This document shows, one piece after another, positions 13,544 to 22,910 of a stretch of DNA of 64,000 nucleotides (position 1 is the first letter of the stretch; each line of letters begins with the position of its first letter). The notes beneath the pieces are model-generated. The model ran no database searches. It was not told the origin of the DNA and saw only the letters and a list, made by a program, of their open reading frames with translations. The stretch spans positions 1 to 64,000 of the forward strand of contig JAPOIY010000012.1 in the NCBI GenBank assembly GCA_029978705.1, written 5' to 3'. A program made the translations under genes and the position numbers. The DNA is from Actinomycetota bacterium (GTDB lineage: Bacteria > Actinomycetota > Actinomycetes > S36-B12 > GCA-2699445).

Positions 13544-14331
13544 TGAGCGAACGCAAGCCCTTGATGGCGGGCAACTGGAAGATGCACCTGAACCATCTGG
13601 AGGCGATCGCCCACGTCCAGAAGATCGCCTTCTCCCTGACGGAGAAGGACCTGGCTCTCGTGGATGTCGCGGTGCTGCCGCCGTTCACGGACCTGCGCTC
13701 CGTGCAGACCCTGATCGAGGGCGACAAGTACGACATCTCCTACGGCGCCCAGAACGTCTCCCAGCACGATCCCGGTGCGTACACCGGTGAGATCGCCGCC
13801 AGCATGCTGGCCAAGCTCGGCTGCACCTACGTCGTCGTCGGTCACAGCGAACGGCGGGAGTACTTCGAGGAGGGCGACGCGCTCGTCGCCGAGAAGGCGA
13901 AGCGGACGCTGGCGCACGACATGACCCCCATCGTGTGTGTGGGGGAGGGCCTGGACATCCGCAAGGCCGGCGACCACGTCCGGTACACCCTCGACCAACT
14001 CACCGGCTCCCTGGCGGGCATCTCGGCCGACGAGGTTGCGGGCCTCGTCATCGCCTACGAACCCGTGTGGGCGATCGGCACCGGCGAGGTGGCCACCCCC
14101 GCCGACGCCCAGGAGGTGTGCGGCGCCATCCGCGGCCACGTGGCCGAGATGCACTCCGCCGCCGTCGCCGACGCGGTCCGGATCCAGTACGGCGGTTCGG
14201 TGAAGTCCAGCAACGTCGCCGCCATCATGTCCGAGCCGGACATCGACGGGGCCCTCATCGGCGGGGCCAGCCTCGACCCCGACGAGTTCGTCACGATCTG
14301 CAAGTACCCGCAGCATCCGCCGATGTCCTGA
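13543..14331 (+). CDS. tpiA: Triosephosphate isomerase
   Basis: [42 protein letters not shown]. Confidence 0.97.
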   Translation: MSERKPLMAGNWKMHLNHLEAIAHVQKIAFSLTEKDLALVDVAVLPPFTDLRSVQTLIEGDKYDISYGAQNVSQHDPGAYTGEIAASMLAKLGCTYVVVGHSERREYFEEGDALVAEKAKRTLAHDMTPIVCVGEGLDIRKAGDHVRYTLDQLTGSLAGISADEVAGLVIAYEPVWAIGTGEVATPADAQEVCGAIRGHVAEMHSAAVADAVRIQYGGSVKSSNVAAIMSEPDIDGALIGGASLDPDEFVTICKYPQHPPMS

Positions 14332-14402
14332 CCTGCGTTACCCTGAGACCCGGAACTGAGTGGATCGGGGCGCCCGGCGCCCCCGCCCGAACGGAGTGAG
14401 TC

Positions 14403-14639
14403 GTGACCCTCGTGCTGCAGGTGGTCCTGGTGGTCACCAGCCTGATGTTGATCGGCCTCATCCTGCTGCACAAAGGCAAGGGCGGCGGCCTGTCGGACAT
14501 GTTCGGCGGCGGCATCAGCACCAGCGTCGGCGGGTCCTCCGTCGCGGAGAAGAACCTCGACCGCATCACGGTCATCATTGCCGTCGTGTGGCTGGCCAGC
14601 ATCGTCGGCCTGGGCCTGCTCGTCGGCAGTTCCGTCTGA
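14403..14639 (+). CDS. secG: Preprotein translocase subunit SecG
   Basis: Two TM helices, LLHKGKGGGLSDMFGGG; located after tpiA. Confidence 0.92.
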   Translation: MTLVLQVVLVVTSLMLIGLILLHKGKGGGLSDMFGGGISTSVGGSSVAEKNLDRITVIIAVVWLASIVGLGLLVGSSV

Positions 14640-14739
14640 CGCGGCGCACCTCACACCGACACGCGATGCCGGGAGTTCCCTCGGCGCCGCGCGGCACGAC
14701 ATACAGTGGCGGCAGCAGTGACACAGAGAGGGTGAACTC

Positions 14740-15078
14740 GTGGCAGGTGGACAGGCAATCCGGGGCAGCCGGGTAGGGGCCGGCCCGATGGGCGAGGCCG
14801 AGCGCGGAGAGGCCGCCCCCCGGGTCGAGATCTCCTTCTGGTGCGCCAACGGCCACGAGAGCACCCCCAACTTCCTGCAGGGCGCCAACGTGCCCGAGTC
14901 GTGGGACTGTCCGCGGTGCGGCTGGCCGGCCGGCCGGGACCAGGAGAACCCGCCCGCACCCCCCAAGATCGAGCCGTACAAGACGCACCTGGCGTATGTG
15001 AAGGAGCGGCGCTCCGACGAGGACGCCGACGCCATCCTGAGCGAGGCGCTCGAAGACCTGCGCAACGACCCGTTCTGA
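14740..15078 (+). CDS. rbpA: RNA polymerase-binding protein RbpA
   Basis: MAGGQAIRGSRVGAGPMGEAERGEAAPR...FWCANGH...CPRCGWPAGRD. Confidence 0.95.
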   Translation: MAGGQAIRGSRVGAGPMGEAERGEAAPRVEISFWCANGHESTPNFLQGANVPESWDCPRCGWPAGRDQENPPAPPKIEPYKTHLAYVKERRSDEDADAILSEALEDLRNDPF

Positions 15079-15689
15079 TGAGGCGCCTGCTTCCGGCCCT
15101 CGCCGCCCTGCCGTTGCTCCTGGTCGCCTGTTCCGCCAGCACCGGCACCCCAGCCGCGTCGTCCTCGGCGCCCGCATCGTCCCCCTCCGCCGCCAGCGCC
15201 GCGTCCGGCGACCTGCCCACCGAACTGTCCCTCGACCTCAGCCAGGGAACGGTGGCGATCGCCCTCGACGCGGCGGCCCCGAAGACCGTGGCGGCCCAGA
15301 CCAAGTTGGCCCAGGAGGGGTACTTCGACGGCACCCCCTGCCACCGGCTGACCACCAAGGGCATCTTCGTGCTGCAGTGCGGCGACCCCACCGGCACGGG
15401 TTCCGGCGGCCCCGGCTACCAGCTGCCCGACGAGAACCTTCCCTCCGCGAACAAGAACAACTACCCGGCCGGGACGGTGGCCATGGCCAACGCGGGCCCC
15501 AACACCGGCGGCAGCCAGTTCTTCATCGTCTACGAGGACACGTCCCTTCCCCCCGGGTACACGATCTGGGGCGAGGTCACCTCGGGGCTCGACGTGGTGC
15601 AGAAGATCGCGGCCGACGGCACCAAGACGGGCGCGCCCGACGGGCCGCCCAAGTCCCCCGTGACGATTGAGTCGACGACGGTGTCCTAG
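15078..15689 (+). CDS. Lipoprotein cyclophilin-type peptidyl-prolyl isomerase
   Basis: Lipobox LLLVACSAS; cyclophilin core GYFDGTPCHRLTTKGIFVLQCGDPTGTGSGGPGY, NTGGSQFFI. Confidence 0.9.
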   Translation: MRRLLPALAALPLLLVACSASTGTPAASSSAPASSPSAASAASGDLPTELSLDLSQGTVAIALDAAAPKTVAAQTKLAQEGYFDGTPCHRLTTKGIFVLQCGDPTGTGSGGPGYQLPDENLPSANKNNYPAGTVAMANAGPNTGGSQFFIVYEDTSLPPGYTIWGEVTSGLDVVQKIAADGTKTGAPDGPPKSPVTIESTTVS

Positions 15690-16516
15690 GCGTCGAGGAA
15701 GTCCTCGACGACGGGCGCCATGTTCGTCGCCTCGGTCACCAGCGCGAGGTGGCCCCCATCGTAGACGTGGAGTCGTGCGTCAGGCAGGAGTCGGTGCAGC
15801 AGCCGCCCGTTCGTCAACGGAATGATCGGATCGTCGTCGCCGGCGAGCACCAGCGTGGGCGCCGCGATGCGCCACAGGAAGGGCGCCGACGTCCACCCCA
15901 GCCCCGCCGTCAATTGCAGCATGTACCCGCGGTTGCCGCGACTGGGCCGGTGCGCGCCCATCGTCTGGGCGACGGGGGAGTCGGGATCGCGGGCGGAGCC
16001 CCCGTACATGGTCCCCGCGATCTCCGTGAGGTAGTCGGGGTCGGTGTAGCGGCGCCGCGAGACCATGTGCCGCAGCACCCGCGGACTGCCCGGCAGGGAC
16101 ACGGCGCCGGAGGAGGTGGCCACCAGCACCAGCCGGTTGACCCGCCGAGCCTGCGAGAACGCGAACTGCTGGGCCAGGGCCCCGCCCCACGAGATCCCCA
16201 GCACGTCCACCGGCCGGGTCACGCCCAGTTCCTCCAGCATGGCGCCCAATGTTCGGGCCAGCGTCCACAGCCGGTACGGCCGCCGCGGCAGCGGTGACCC
16301 CCCCACGCCGGGGATGTCGAACCGGATCACCGGACGCCCCGGGTCCAGTTCGGCGACGAAGGGTTCCAGCAGTTCCAGCCGCGCCCCGATGCCGTTCATG
16401 AGCAGCAGCGGGCGACGGCCCGGATCGCCTTCCCGGTACGCGACACACAACTGCTGTCCCCGTGCCGTGACCATCATGGTCTCCGCCGCGTCGTCGGCGG
16501 TGGCTGCGGGTGTCAC
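15686..16516 (-). CDS. Alpha/beta hydrolase, PHA depolymerase (PhaZ)-like
   Basis: Nucleophile elbow GISWGG, acid LAGDDDPIIPL, His YDGGHLALVTE; divergent from the PHA synthase gene. Confidence 0.7.
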   Translation of the reverse strand: MTPAATADDAAETMMVTARGQQLCVAYREGDPGRRPLLLMNGIGARLELLEPFVAELDPGRPVIRFDIPGVGGSPLPRRPYRLWTLARTLGAMLEELGVTRPVDVLGISWGGALAQQFAFSQARRVNRLVLVATSSGAVSLPGSPRVLRHMVSRRRYTDPDYLTEIAGTMYGGSARDPDSPVAQTMGAHRPSRGNRGYMLQLTAGLGWTSAPFLWRIAAPTLVLAGDDDPIIPLTNGRLLHRLLPDARLHVYDGGHLALVTEATNMAPVVEDFLDA

Positions 16517-16599
16517 TGCGCCAGACTACGCCCTGTTGCGTTGCGGGTCGGGCTGCCGCTAGAAGAGGGGAGAACGCCCGCTGCAACCGAAGGTGCCGG

Positions 16600-18300
16600 A
16601 TGACGAATACGACCGACTTCGACCAGGTCGACGCGGCCGAGGTGGCCGTCCCCCTGGACCACCTATTGAACGAGGCGGCGCTCGGCCTCGCGTACCGGTT
16701 CCGGCCCCGCACTGCGACGTTCCGCTTCGGCCTGGGCCTGGTGAAGGACCCGGTCAACCTGGCCCAGCGTCTCGGGGGTCTGGGAACCGAGATGCTGCGG
16801 GTGGTCGCCGGCCGTTCCGAGGTCGCCCCCGACCCGCGGGACCGCCGGTTCGCCGACCCCGACTGGTCGGAGAACCCCCTGCTGCGCCGCGTGCTGCAGT
16901 CCTACCTGGCCGCGGGCAAGACAGCCAACGACCTGCTGGCGGACGTCGAGTTGAGTTACGAGGACCACGAGCGGGCCGACTTTCTACTGCGCAACGTCGT
17001 CGAGGCCCTGGCGCCCAGCAACAACCCCGTCCTCAACCCCACCGCCCGCAAACGCCTCGTGGAGACCAAGGGACGCAGCGCCGTGACGGGCGTGTCCAAC
17101 CTCGCCAGCGACCTGAGGAGCGCCCCCCGGATCCCCACGATGGTGCCCAAGGACTCCTTCTCGGTCGGCACCGACCTGGCGGTCACTCCCGGGGAGGTCG
17201 TGTTCCGCAACGAGATGTTCGAACTGTTGCAGTACCGCCCGACGACCGACACCGTGGTCCGCACCCCGGTCCTGGTGGTCCCCCCGGTCATCAACAAGTA
17301 CTACGCGGTGGACCTGGCGCCGGGCAAGAGCCTCATCGAGTACCTCGTGGCGCAGGGGCTGCAGCCGTTCGTCATCTCGTGGCGCAACCCCACGGCGGAG
17401 CATCGCGACTGGGGGATGGACGCCTACGGCGGCGCCATCATCGACGCGATCGCCATCACGCGCAAGATCGCGCGAGCCGCGCAGGTGAACCTGTACGCGA
17501 TCTGCTCCGGCGGCATCATCGCCACCCTCGCCCTGAGCCATCTGCAAAGACTCGACGAACTGCACCAGGTCGGGGCCCTCGCCCTGGCCGTGACCGTGCT
17601 CGATCAGCACCACGCCGGCCTGGCCAGCGCCGCCCTGAACGAGAAGACCGCCGAACTGGCCATCGCGGTGAGTGCGTCGCGGGGCTACCTGGACGGCCGC
17701 AACCTGGCGGAGGCCTTCGCGTGGCTGCGCCCCACCGACCTGATCTGGAGCTACTGGATCAACAACTACCTGGCCGGGCAGCAACCGCCGAAGTTCGACG
17801 TGTTGTTCTGGAACGCCGACACCACGCGCATGGCCGCGGCGCTGCACCGCGACTTCGTCCTGAACGGGGTGAGCAACGCCGCCGCCCACCGCGACGAGGC
17901 GACCATGCTCGGCACGCCGGTGGACCTGTCCCTGCTCGACCTTGACAGTTACGTCGTGGCGGGGGTGGCCGATCACATCTGCCCGTGGCAGGCCGTGTAC
18001 TCCAGCGCCCGCCTGCTGGGCGGGAAGGGCGAGTTCGTCCTGAGCACCAGCGGCCACATCGCGTCGCTGATCAACCCGCCCGGCAACCCCAAGGCCCGCT
18101 ACCTGCACGGGCCGCCCACCGAGGCGGACCCGGACGCGTGGCGGGACGAAGCCGCAGCCGCGGCCGGGTCGTGGTGGCCGGACTTCGCCCGCTGGCTGAC
18201 CGACCGCGGCAACGGCACCAAGAAGGCGCCCCGGTCCCTGGGCAACAAGGCCTTCCCGCCGCTGGGGGACGCCCCCGGGTTGTACGTGCGCGAACCCTGA
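16600..18300 (+). CDS. phaC: Poly(R)-hydroxyalkanoic acid synthase (class II-like)
   Basis: VVPPVINKYYAVDLAPGKSLIEYLVAQG, nucleophile region AICSGG, VAGVADHICPW, STSGHIASLINPPGNPKARY. Confidence 0.88.
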   Translation: MTNTTDFDQVDAAEVAVPLDHLLNEAALGLAYRFRPRTATFRFGLGLVKDPVNLAQRLGGLGTEMLRVVAGRSEVAPDPRDRRFADPDWSENPLLRRVLQSYLAAGKTANDLLADVELSYEDHERADFLLRNVVEALAPSNNPVLNPTARKRLVETKGRSAVTGVSNLASDLRSAPRIPTMVPKDSFSVGTDLAVTPGEVVFRNEMFELLQYRPTTDTVVRTPVLVVPPVINKYYAVDLAPGKSLIEYLVAQGLQPFVISWRNPTAEHRDWGMDAYGGAIIDAIAITRKIARAAQVNLYAICSGGIIATLALSHLQRLDELHQVGALALAVTVLDQHHAGLASAALNEKTAELAIAVSASRGYLDGRNLAEAFAWLRPTDLIWSYWINNYLAGQQPPKFDVLFWNADTTRMAAALHRDFVLNGVSNAAAHRDEATMLGTPVDLSLLDLDSYVVAGVADHICPWQAVYSSARLLGGKGEFVLSTSGHIASLINPPGNPKARYLHGPPTEADPDAWRDEAAAAAGSWWPDFARWLTDRGNGTKKAPRSLGNKAFPPLGDAPGLYVREP

Positions 18301-18303
18301 CGG

Positions 18304-19095
18304 TCAGGACCGGCGGCGCCGGTCCGCCGGCAACGCGGCCGCGGCCTCGGCGTCGATCAATGCCAGCGTGCGTCTGCGCCCGACGGCACCGGCCGCGGGG
18401 TAGCGGTTGGGGTCGGCGCCGGGCGCCAGGGCCTCAGCCAGCGCCTCGGCCTTCTCCGTGCCCGCGGCCACCAGCCAGACCTCCTCCGCGGACTGGATCA
18501 CCGGGAACGTGAACGACAGCCGCGTGGGCGGCGGCTTGGGGGAGTCCAGGACTGGCACGACCGTGCGGTCGGTGATGGTGGTCTGGCCGTGCTCCGGGAA
18601 CAGCGAGGCGATGTGGGCGTCGGGGCCGACGCCGAGCATCAGCACGTCGAACCGGGGCACGGCGAGTTCGCCGGTGATGCCCTGGCTCTGCGCGATGGCG
18701 GCCAGCTCCGCGGCGTAGGCGGTCGCCGCGGCCTCCGGGTCGTCGCCCCACGGCTTCACGCCGCTGGCGGGCATGGCATGCACCCGCTTCGGATCGATGG
18801 GCAGGGCGTCCAGCATCGCGTCGTAGGCCTGCTTCTCGTTGCGGTCGGGATCGGAGGCGGGCACGAATCTCTCGTCCCCCCAGTAGAAGTCCACCTGGTT
18901 CCACTGGACCGCGCGCTGCGCCGGGTTCGCGACGACGGCCTGCTGGCTCTTGCCGCCCATCCCGCCGCCGGTCAGGACCACGCCAGCATCCCCATGCACG
19001 ACCTGCGCGTCGATGATGGCGGTGATCAGCCGGGCCGCGACGGAGGCCGCCAGGGACTCGGCGTCGGGATGGACGATGATCTCGACGTCACTCAC
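18304..19095 (-). CDS. pgl: 6-phosphogluconolactonase
   Basis: VVLTGGGMGGKSQQAV, FYWGDERFVPASDPDRNEKQAYDAML, LGVGPDAHIASLFPEH; last gene of the zwf-opcA-pgl operon. Confidence 0.93.
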   Translation of the reverse strand: MSDVEIIVHPDAESLAASVAARLITAIIDAQVVHGDAGVVLTGGGMGGKSQQAVVANPAQRAVQWNQVDFYWGDERFVPASDPDRNEKQAYDAMLDALPIDPKRVHAMPASGVKPWGDDPEAAATAYAAELAAIAQSQGITGELAVPRFDVLMLGVGPDAHIASLFPEHGQTTITDRTVVPVLDSPKPPPTRLSFTFPVIQSAEEVWLVAAGTEKAEALAEALAPGADPNRYPAAGAVGRRRTLALIDAEAAAALPADRRRRS

Positions 19096-19096
19096 G

Positions 19097-20128
19097 TCAG
19101 GCCTTCTTCCTCTTGCTCGCGGGCTTCTGGGCCGCGGCCTTCTTCTTGGTCGACTTCTTCTTGGTGCCGCGCTTCTTCCCCGACGTCGGGCCCGACTGCG
19201 CTCGGCTGGGCAGTTCCAGGCGGCCCTGGCCCACCTTGCCGACCGCCTTCAGCGTCTCGCCGTACACTTCGTCCGCGTCGAGCCAGCGCAACTCCTCCGC
19301 CAGGAGGTCGCCGGTGGTACGGCGGGGCAGTGCGATGGTGGCCGACGGCAGTCCGGTGCGGTGCAGTTTGGCAACCGCCCCGTCGGGCCGGTTGATGGCG
19401 ATCTCCCCGGTGGTGGTGATGAGCCGCACGGCGGTGATGCCGGGCCCCCGGGTCGCGATGACGTTCGCGGGCACCTTGAGCCGCGACTGCAGCCACGCCG
19501 CCAGGAGGTGGTCCGCCGCATGGGACCGCTGACCACTCACCTCCGCGCCGAGGATCTTCCCGTGAGGCTGGTCCAGGGCAGTGGCCAGCAGGGTGCGCCA
19601 GCCGGTGATCGACGTCCACGACAAGTCGGTGTCGCCGGGGTGGTAGTGCTCGATGCGCTCCTGCAACGCCACCAACTGCCGGGTCGATGCCATGGCGCTG
19701 GTGATGCGCCGTTGCGAGTGCGACCCGATCGTCGTCTCGTACGGAGACGCAGGGGCGTCGTGCGGCCACCACGTCACCACGGGGGTGTCGGTCAGCAGCA
19801 GCGGGATGGCCACCGACCCCGGGTGCTGCGAGAGTTCACCGCGTAGCCGCAGCAGCGCCACCTCGCCGGGTCCGTCGTCGCCCCCCACCGAGATCTCCGC
19901 GTCCAGGCGCGGGGACGCCCGGCCGCGGCGCGGGATCATCACGAGGATGCGCATGGGGTGTTCCTGTGCGGCGAACGACGCCGCCTGCGTCGCGTCCGCC
20001 TGATTGGCCTCGTCGGTCAGCACGATGAGCGTCATGACCATGCCGGTGGCCATGGCCCCCATACGGTGGCGTTCTTCGTTGATGGCCCGGCTGATGTCGC
20101 TGCCGGTGGTGTCCTCGAGCCGGATCAT
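19097..20128 (-). CDS. opcA: Glucose-6-phosphate dehydrogenase assembly protein OpcA
   Basis: [24 protein letters not shown]..., PHDAPASPYE; 4-bp overlap with zwf; Lys-rich C-terminal tail. Confidence 0.9.
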   Translation of the reverse strand: MIRLEDTTGSDISRAINEERHRMGAMATGMVMTLIVLTDEANQADATQAASFAAQEHPMRILVMIPRRGRASPRLDAEISVGGDDGPGEVALLRLRGELSQHPGSVAIPLLLTDTPVVTWWPHDAPASPYETTIGSHSQRRITSAMASTRQLVALQERIEHYHPGDTDLSWTSITGWRTLLATALDQPHGKILGAEVSGQRSHAADHLLAAWLQSRLKVPANVIATRGPGITAVRLITTTGEIAINRPDGAVAKLHRTGLPSATIALPRRTTGDLLAEELRWLDADEVYGETLKAVGKVGQGRLELPSRAQSGPTSGKKRGTKKKSTKKKAAAQKPASKRKKA

Positions 20129-21654
20129 GGCCGCCTCCAGGTGCGCCCGTCGGCCGCCATCATGTCGTAGGCGGACTTCGGCCCCCAGCCACCCGAGGTG
20201 TACTGGTCGGGCTTCCCGTTCTTGGCCCAGTGGTCCAGGATCGGGTCGAGGATCCGCCAGGAGGTCTCGACCTCCTCGATCCGCGGGAACAGCGGCGGGT
20301 CGCCGAGCAGCACGTCGAGGATGAGCCTTTCGTACGCCTCCGGGGACGACTGCGTGAACGAGTCGCCGTACTGGAAGTCCATGTTCACGTCGCGGATCTC
20401 CATCCCGGTGCCCGGGACCTTGGAGCCGAAACGCACGGTCATTCCCTCGTCCGGCTGCACCCGAAAGACGATCGCGTTGTGGCTGAGTTCCTCGACCGAG
20501 GTTTGGGAGAAGGGCAGGTGCGGCGCCCGCTTGAAGATGACCGCGATCTCCGTGACGCGGCGTCCCAGCCGTTTGCCGGTCCGCAGGTAGAACGGCACTC
20601 CCGCCCACCGGCGGTTGTCGATGTCGACGCGGATCGCGGCGAAGGTCTCGGTGGTGGAGGTGGGCGGGATACCCGCTTCCTCGAGGTATCCGATGACGGG
20701 CACACCGCCCTGCCACCCGGGGGCGTACTGGCCGCGGGCGGTGTGGGTGCTCAGGTCCTTGGGCAGCGTGACCGCGCGCAGGACCTTCTCCTTCTCCATC
20801 CGCACGTAGTCGGCGTCGAACGACAGCGGCTCCTCCATGGCGGTCAGCGCCAAGAGCTGCAGCAGGTGGTTCTGGATGACGTCGCGGGCGGCGCCGATCC
20901 CGTCGTAGTAGCCGGCGCGACTGCCGATGCCGATGTCCTCGGCCATCGTGATCTGCACGCTGTCGACGAAGTTGTTGTTCCAGATCGGCTCGAACAGGTT
21001 GTTGGCGAACCGGATCGCCAACAGGTTCTGGACGGTCTCCTTGCCCAGGTAGTGGTCGATGCGGAACACCGACGACGGCTCGAAGACCTCGTCCACGACA
21101 GCGTTGAGTTCCTGGGCGGACTTCAGGTCGTGACCGAACGGCTTCTCGATGACGACACGGCGCCACGCCTTGCCCGGCGACTCGCTGAGGCCGGACCGCT
21201 TCAGCTGTTTGACCACGACGGGGAAGAACCGGGGCGGGATGGAGAAGTAGAAGGCGTGGTTGCCGCCGGTACCGCGCATGGAGTCGAGGTCGCCGAGCAC
21301 GGCGGCCAGTTGGTCGAATGCGGCGTCGTCGCCGAAGTCGCCCGCGACGTAGCGGATGCCCTCGCTGAGTTGCTGCCACACCTCTTCGTGGAAGGGGGTG
21401 CGGGAGTGCTGCTTGACCGAGTCGTGCACGATCTGCGCGAAGTCCTGGTCCGCCCACTCCTGGCGGGCGAACCCGACCAGCGCGAAGTTGGGCGGCAGGA
21501 GGCCGCGGTTGGCGAGATCGTAGATGGCCGGCATGACCTTCTTGCGGGCCAGGTCACCGGTGACCCCGAAGATCACCATGGAGCAAGGTCCCGCGATGCG
21601 GGGGAGACGGCGGTCGCGGGCGTCCCGCAGCGGATTGGCGACCTCGGTCGTCAT
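20125..21654 (-). CDS. zwf: Glucose-6-phosphate 1-dehydrogenase
   Basis: [49 protein letters not shown]. Confidence 0.96.
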   Translation of the reverse strand: MTTEVANPLRDARDRRLPRIAGPCSMVIFGVTGDLARKKVMPAIYDLANRGLLPPNFALVGFARQEWADQDFAQIVHDSVKQHSRTPFHEEVWQQLSEGIRYVAGDFGDDAAFDQLAAVLGDLDSMRGTGGNHAFYFSIPPRFFPVVVKQLKRSGLSESPGKAWRRVVIEKPFGHDLKSAQELNAVVDEVFEPSSVFRIDHYLGKETVQNLLAIRFANNLFEPIWNNNFVDSVQITMAEDIGIGSRAGYYDGIGAARDVIQNHLLQLLALTAMEEPLSFDADYVRMEKEKVLRAVTLPKDLSTHTARGQYAPGWQGGVPVIGYLEEAGIPPTSTTETFAAIRVDIDNRRWAGVPFYLRTGKRLGRRVTEIAVIFKRAPHLPFSQTSVEELSHNAIVFRVQPDEGMTVRFGSKVPGTGMEIRDVNMDFQYGDSFTQSSPEAYERLILDVLLGDPPLFPRIEEVETSWRILDPILDHWAKNGKPDQYTSGGWGPKSAYDMMAADGRTWRRP

Positions 21655-22775
21655 GACACCTCGGCGCTGGACTTGAGGGCGGCCTCGATGGTGCCCAGCA
21701 GTTCCTCCCAGGCCTCGATGAACTTCTCGACGCCCTCCTTCTCCAGGACCGCGAACACGTCGGCCATGTCGATGCCGACCGCCGCGATGTCGACGAAGAC
21801 CTGCTTGGCTTCGTCGATGTAGGGCGTGATGGTGTCGCCGGTGATCTCGCCGTGGTCGGCCACGGCCATCATCGTCGCCTCGGGCATCGTGTTCACCACA
21901 CCCTGGGTGACGAGGTCCACCACGTAGCGGGTGTCGTCGAAGCGGGGGTCCTTCACCCCCGTCGACGCCCACAGCGGACGCTGCGGCATGGCGCCGGCGG
22001 CGGCGAGCGCCTTCCAGCGGTCGGAGGCCATGACCTCCTCGAACTTGCTGTAGGCGATGCGGGCGTTGGCAATGGCCGCGGTCCCGAGCAGCGCGGTGGC
22101 CTCGGGGGTGCCGATGGCCTCCAGGCGCTTGTCGACCTCGCTGTCGACCCGGCTGACGAAGAACGACGCCACCGACTGGATCTGGCTGAGGTCGTGGCCG
22201 TTCGCCTGGGCCTTCTCCAGGCCGGACAGCCATGCGTCCATGACCTTCTCGTAGGCGTCGGGGCTGAAGATGAGCGTGACGTTGACGCTGATGCCGTTGC
22301 CGAGCACCTCGGTGATGGCCGGCAGGCCCTCGTCGATGCCGGGGATCTTGATCAGAGCGTTGGGGCGGTCCACCATCCACCACAGGGCCTTGGCCTCGGC
22401 GATGGTCTCGGCGGTCTTGTGCGCGAAGCGCGGGTCCACCTCGATGGAGACGCGTCCGTCGACGCCGCCGGTGGCCTCCCACACGGGCCGCATGATGTCG
22501 CAGGCGTCGCGTACATCGGTCGTGGTCAGCGCCCGCACGGCCTCGCCGCGGCTCACTCCGCGGGCCGCGAGCTCGGACAACTGGGCGGCGTAGGCGCCGG
22601 CGTCGCCGCCGATGGCCTTGTTGAAGATGGCGGGGTTCGTGGTGACGCCCGTGACCGAGTCGTCGTCGATCAGCTGCTGCAGGCCGCCGCTCTTGATGCG
22701 GTCCCGGTCCAGGTCGTCCAACCAGATGGACACGCCGGCATCGGCCAGTGCCTGCAACCGCTCGGACTTCGACAT
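21651..22775 (-). CDS. tal: Transaldolase
   Basis: [68 protein letters not shown]. Confidence 0.96.
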   Translation of the reverse strand: MSKSERLQALADAGVSIWLDDLDRDRIKSGGLQQLIDDDSVTGVTTNPAIFNKAIGGDAGAYAAQLSELAARGVSRGEAVRALTTTDVRDACDIMRPVWEATGGVDGRVSIEVDPRFAHKTAETIAEAKALWWMVDRPNALIKIPGIDEGLPAITEVLGNGISVNVTLIFSPDAYEKVMDAWLSGLEKAQANGHDLSQIQSVASFFVSRVDSEVDKRLEAIGTPEATALLGTAAIANARIAYSKFEEVMASDRWKALAAAGAMPQRPLWASTGVKDPRFDDTRYVVDLVTQGVVNTMPEATMMAVADHGEITGDTITPYIDEAKQVFVDIAAVGIDMADVFAVLEKEGVEKFIEAWEELLGTIEAALKSSAEVS

Positions 22776-22910
22776 GGGGCCTCCTCAGGCATTACGCGGT
22801 CTCCCGCGCGGAGCATCCGCTCCTTGCGCGAGGCTAGCGACCTGACGGCGTGATTGCCCGATGTCGGGGCATGTTCGGACAAACCCCGCCGAGCTGCGTG
22901 TGGGGCCGGA

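Noticed and set aside
14367-14383. ggggcgcccggcgcccc inverted repeat upstream of secG as a riboswitch or terminator
   Set aside because: GC-rich 8-bp arms with a 1-nt centre; common by chance at this composition, no T-tract.
19097-22482. Long minus-strand ORFs (785-786 aa) suggesting fused proteins
   Set aside because: opcA and zwf extended upstream into out-of-frame tal/zwf sequence; the true starts give 4-bp overlaps.
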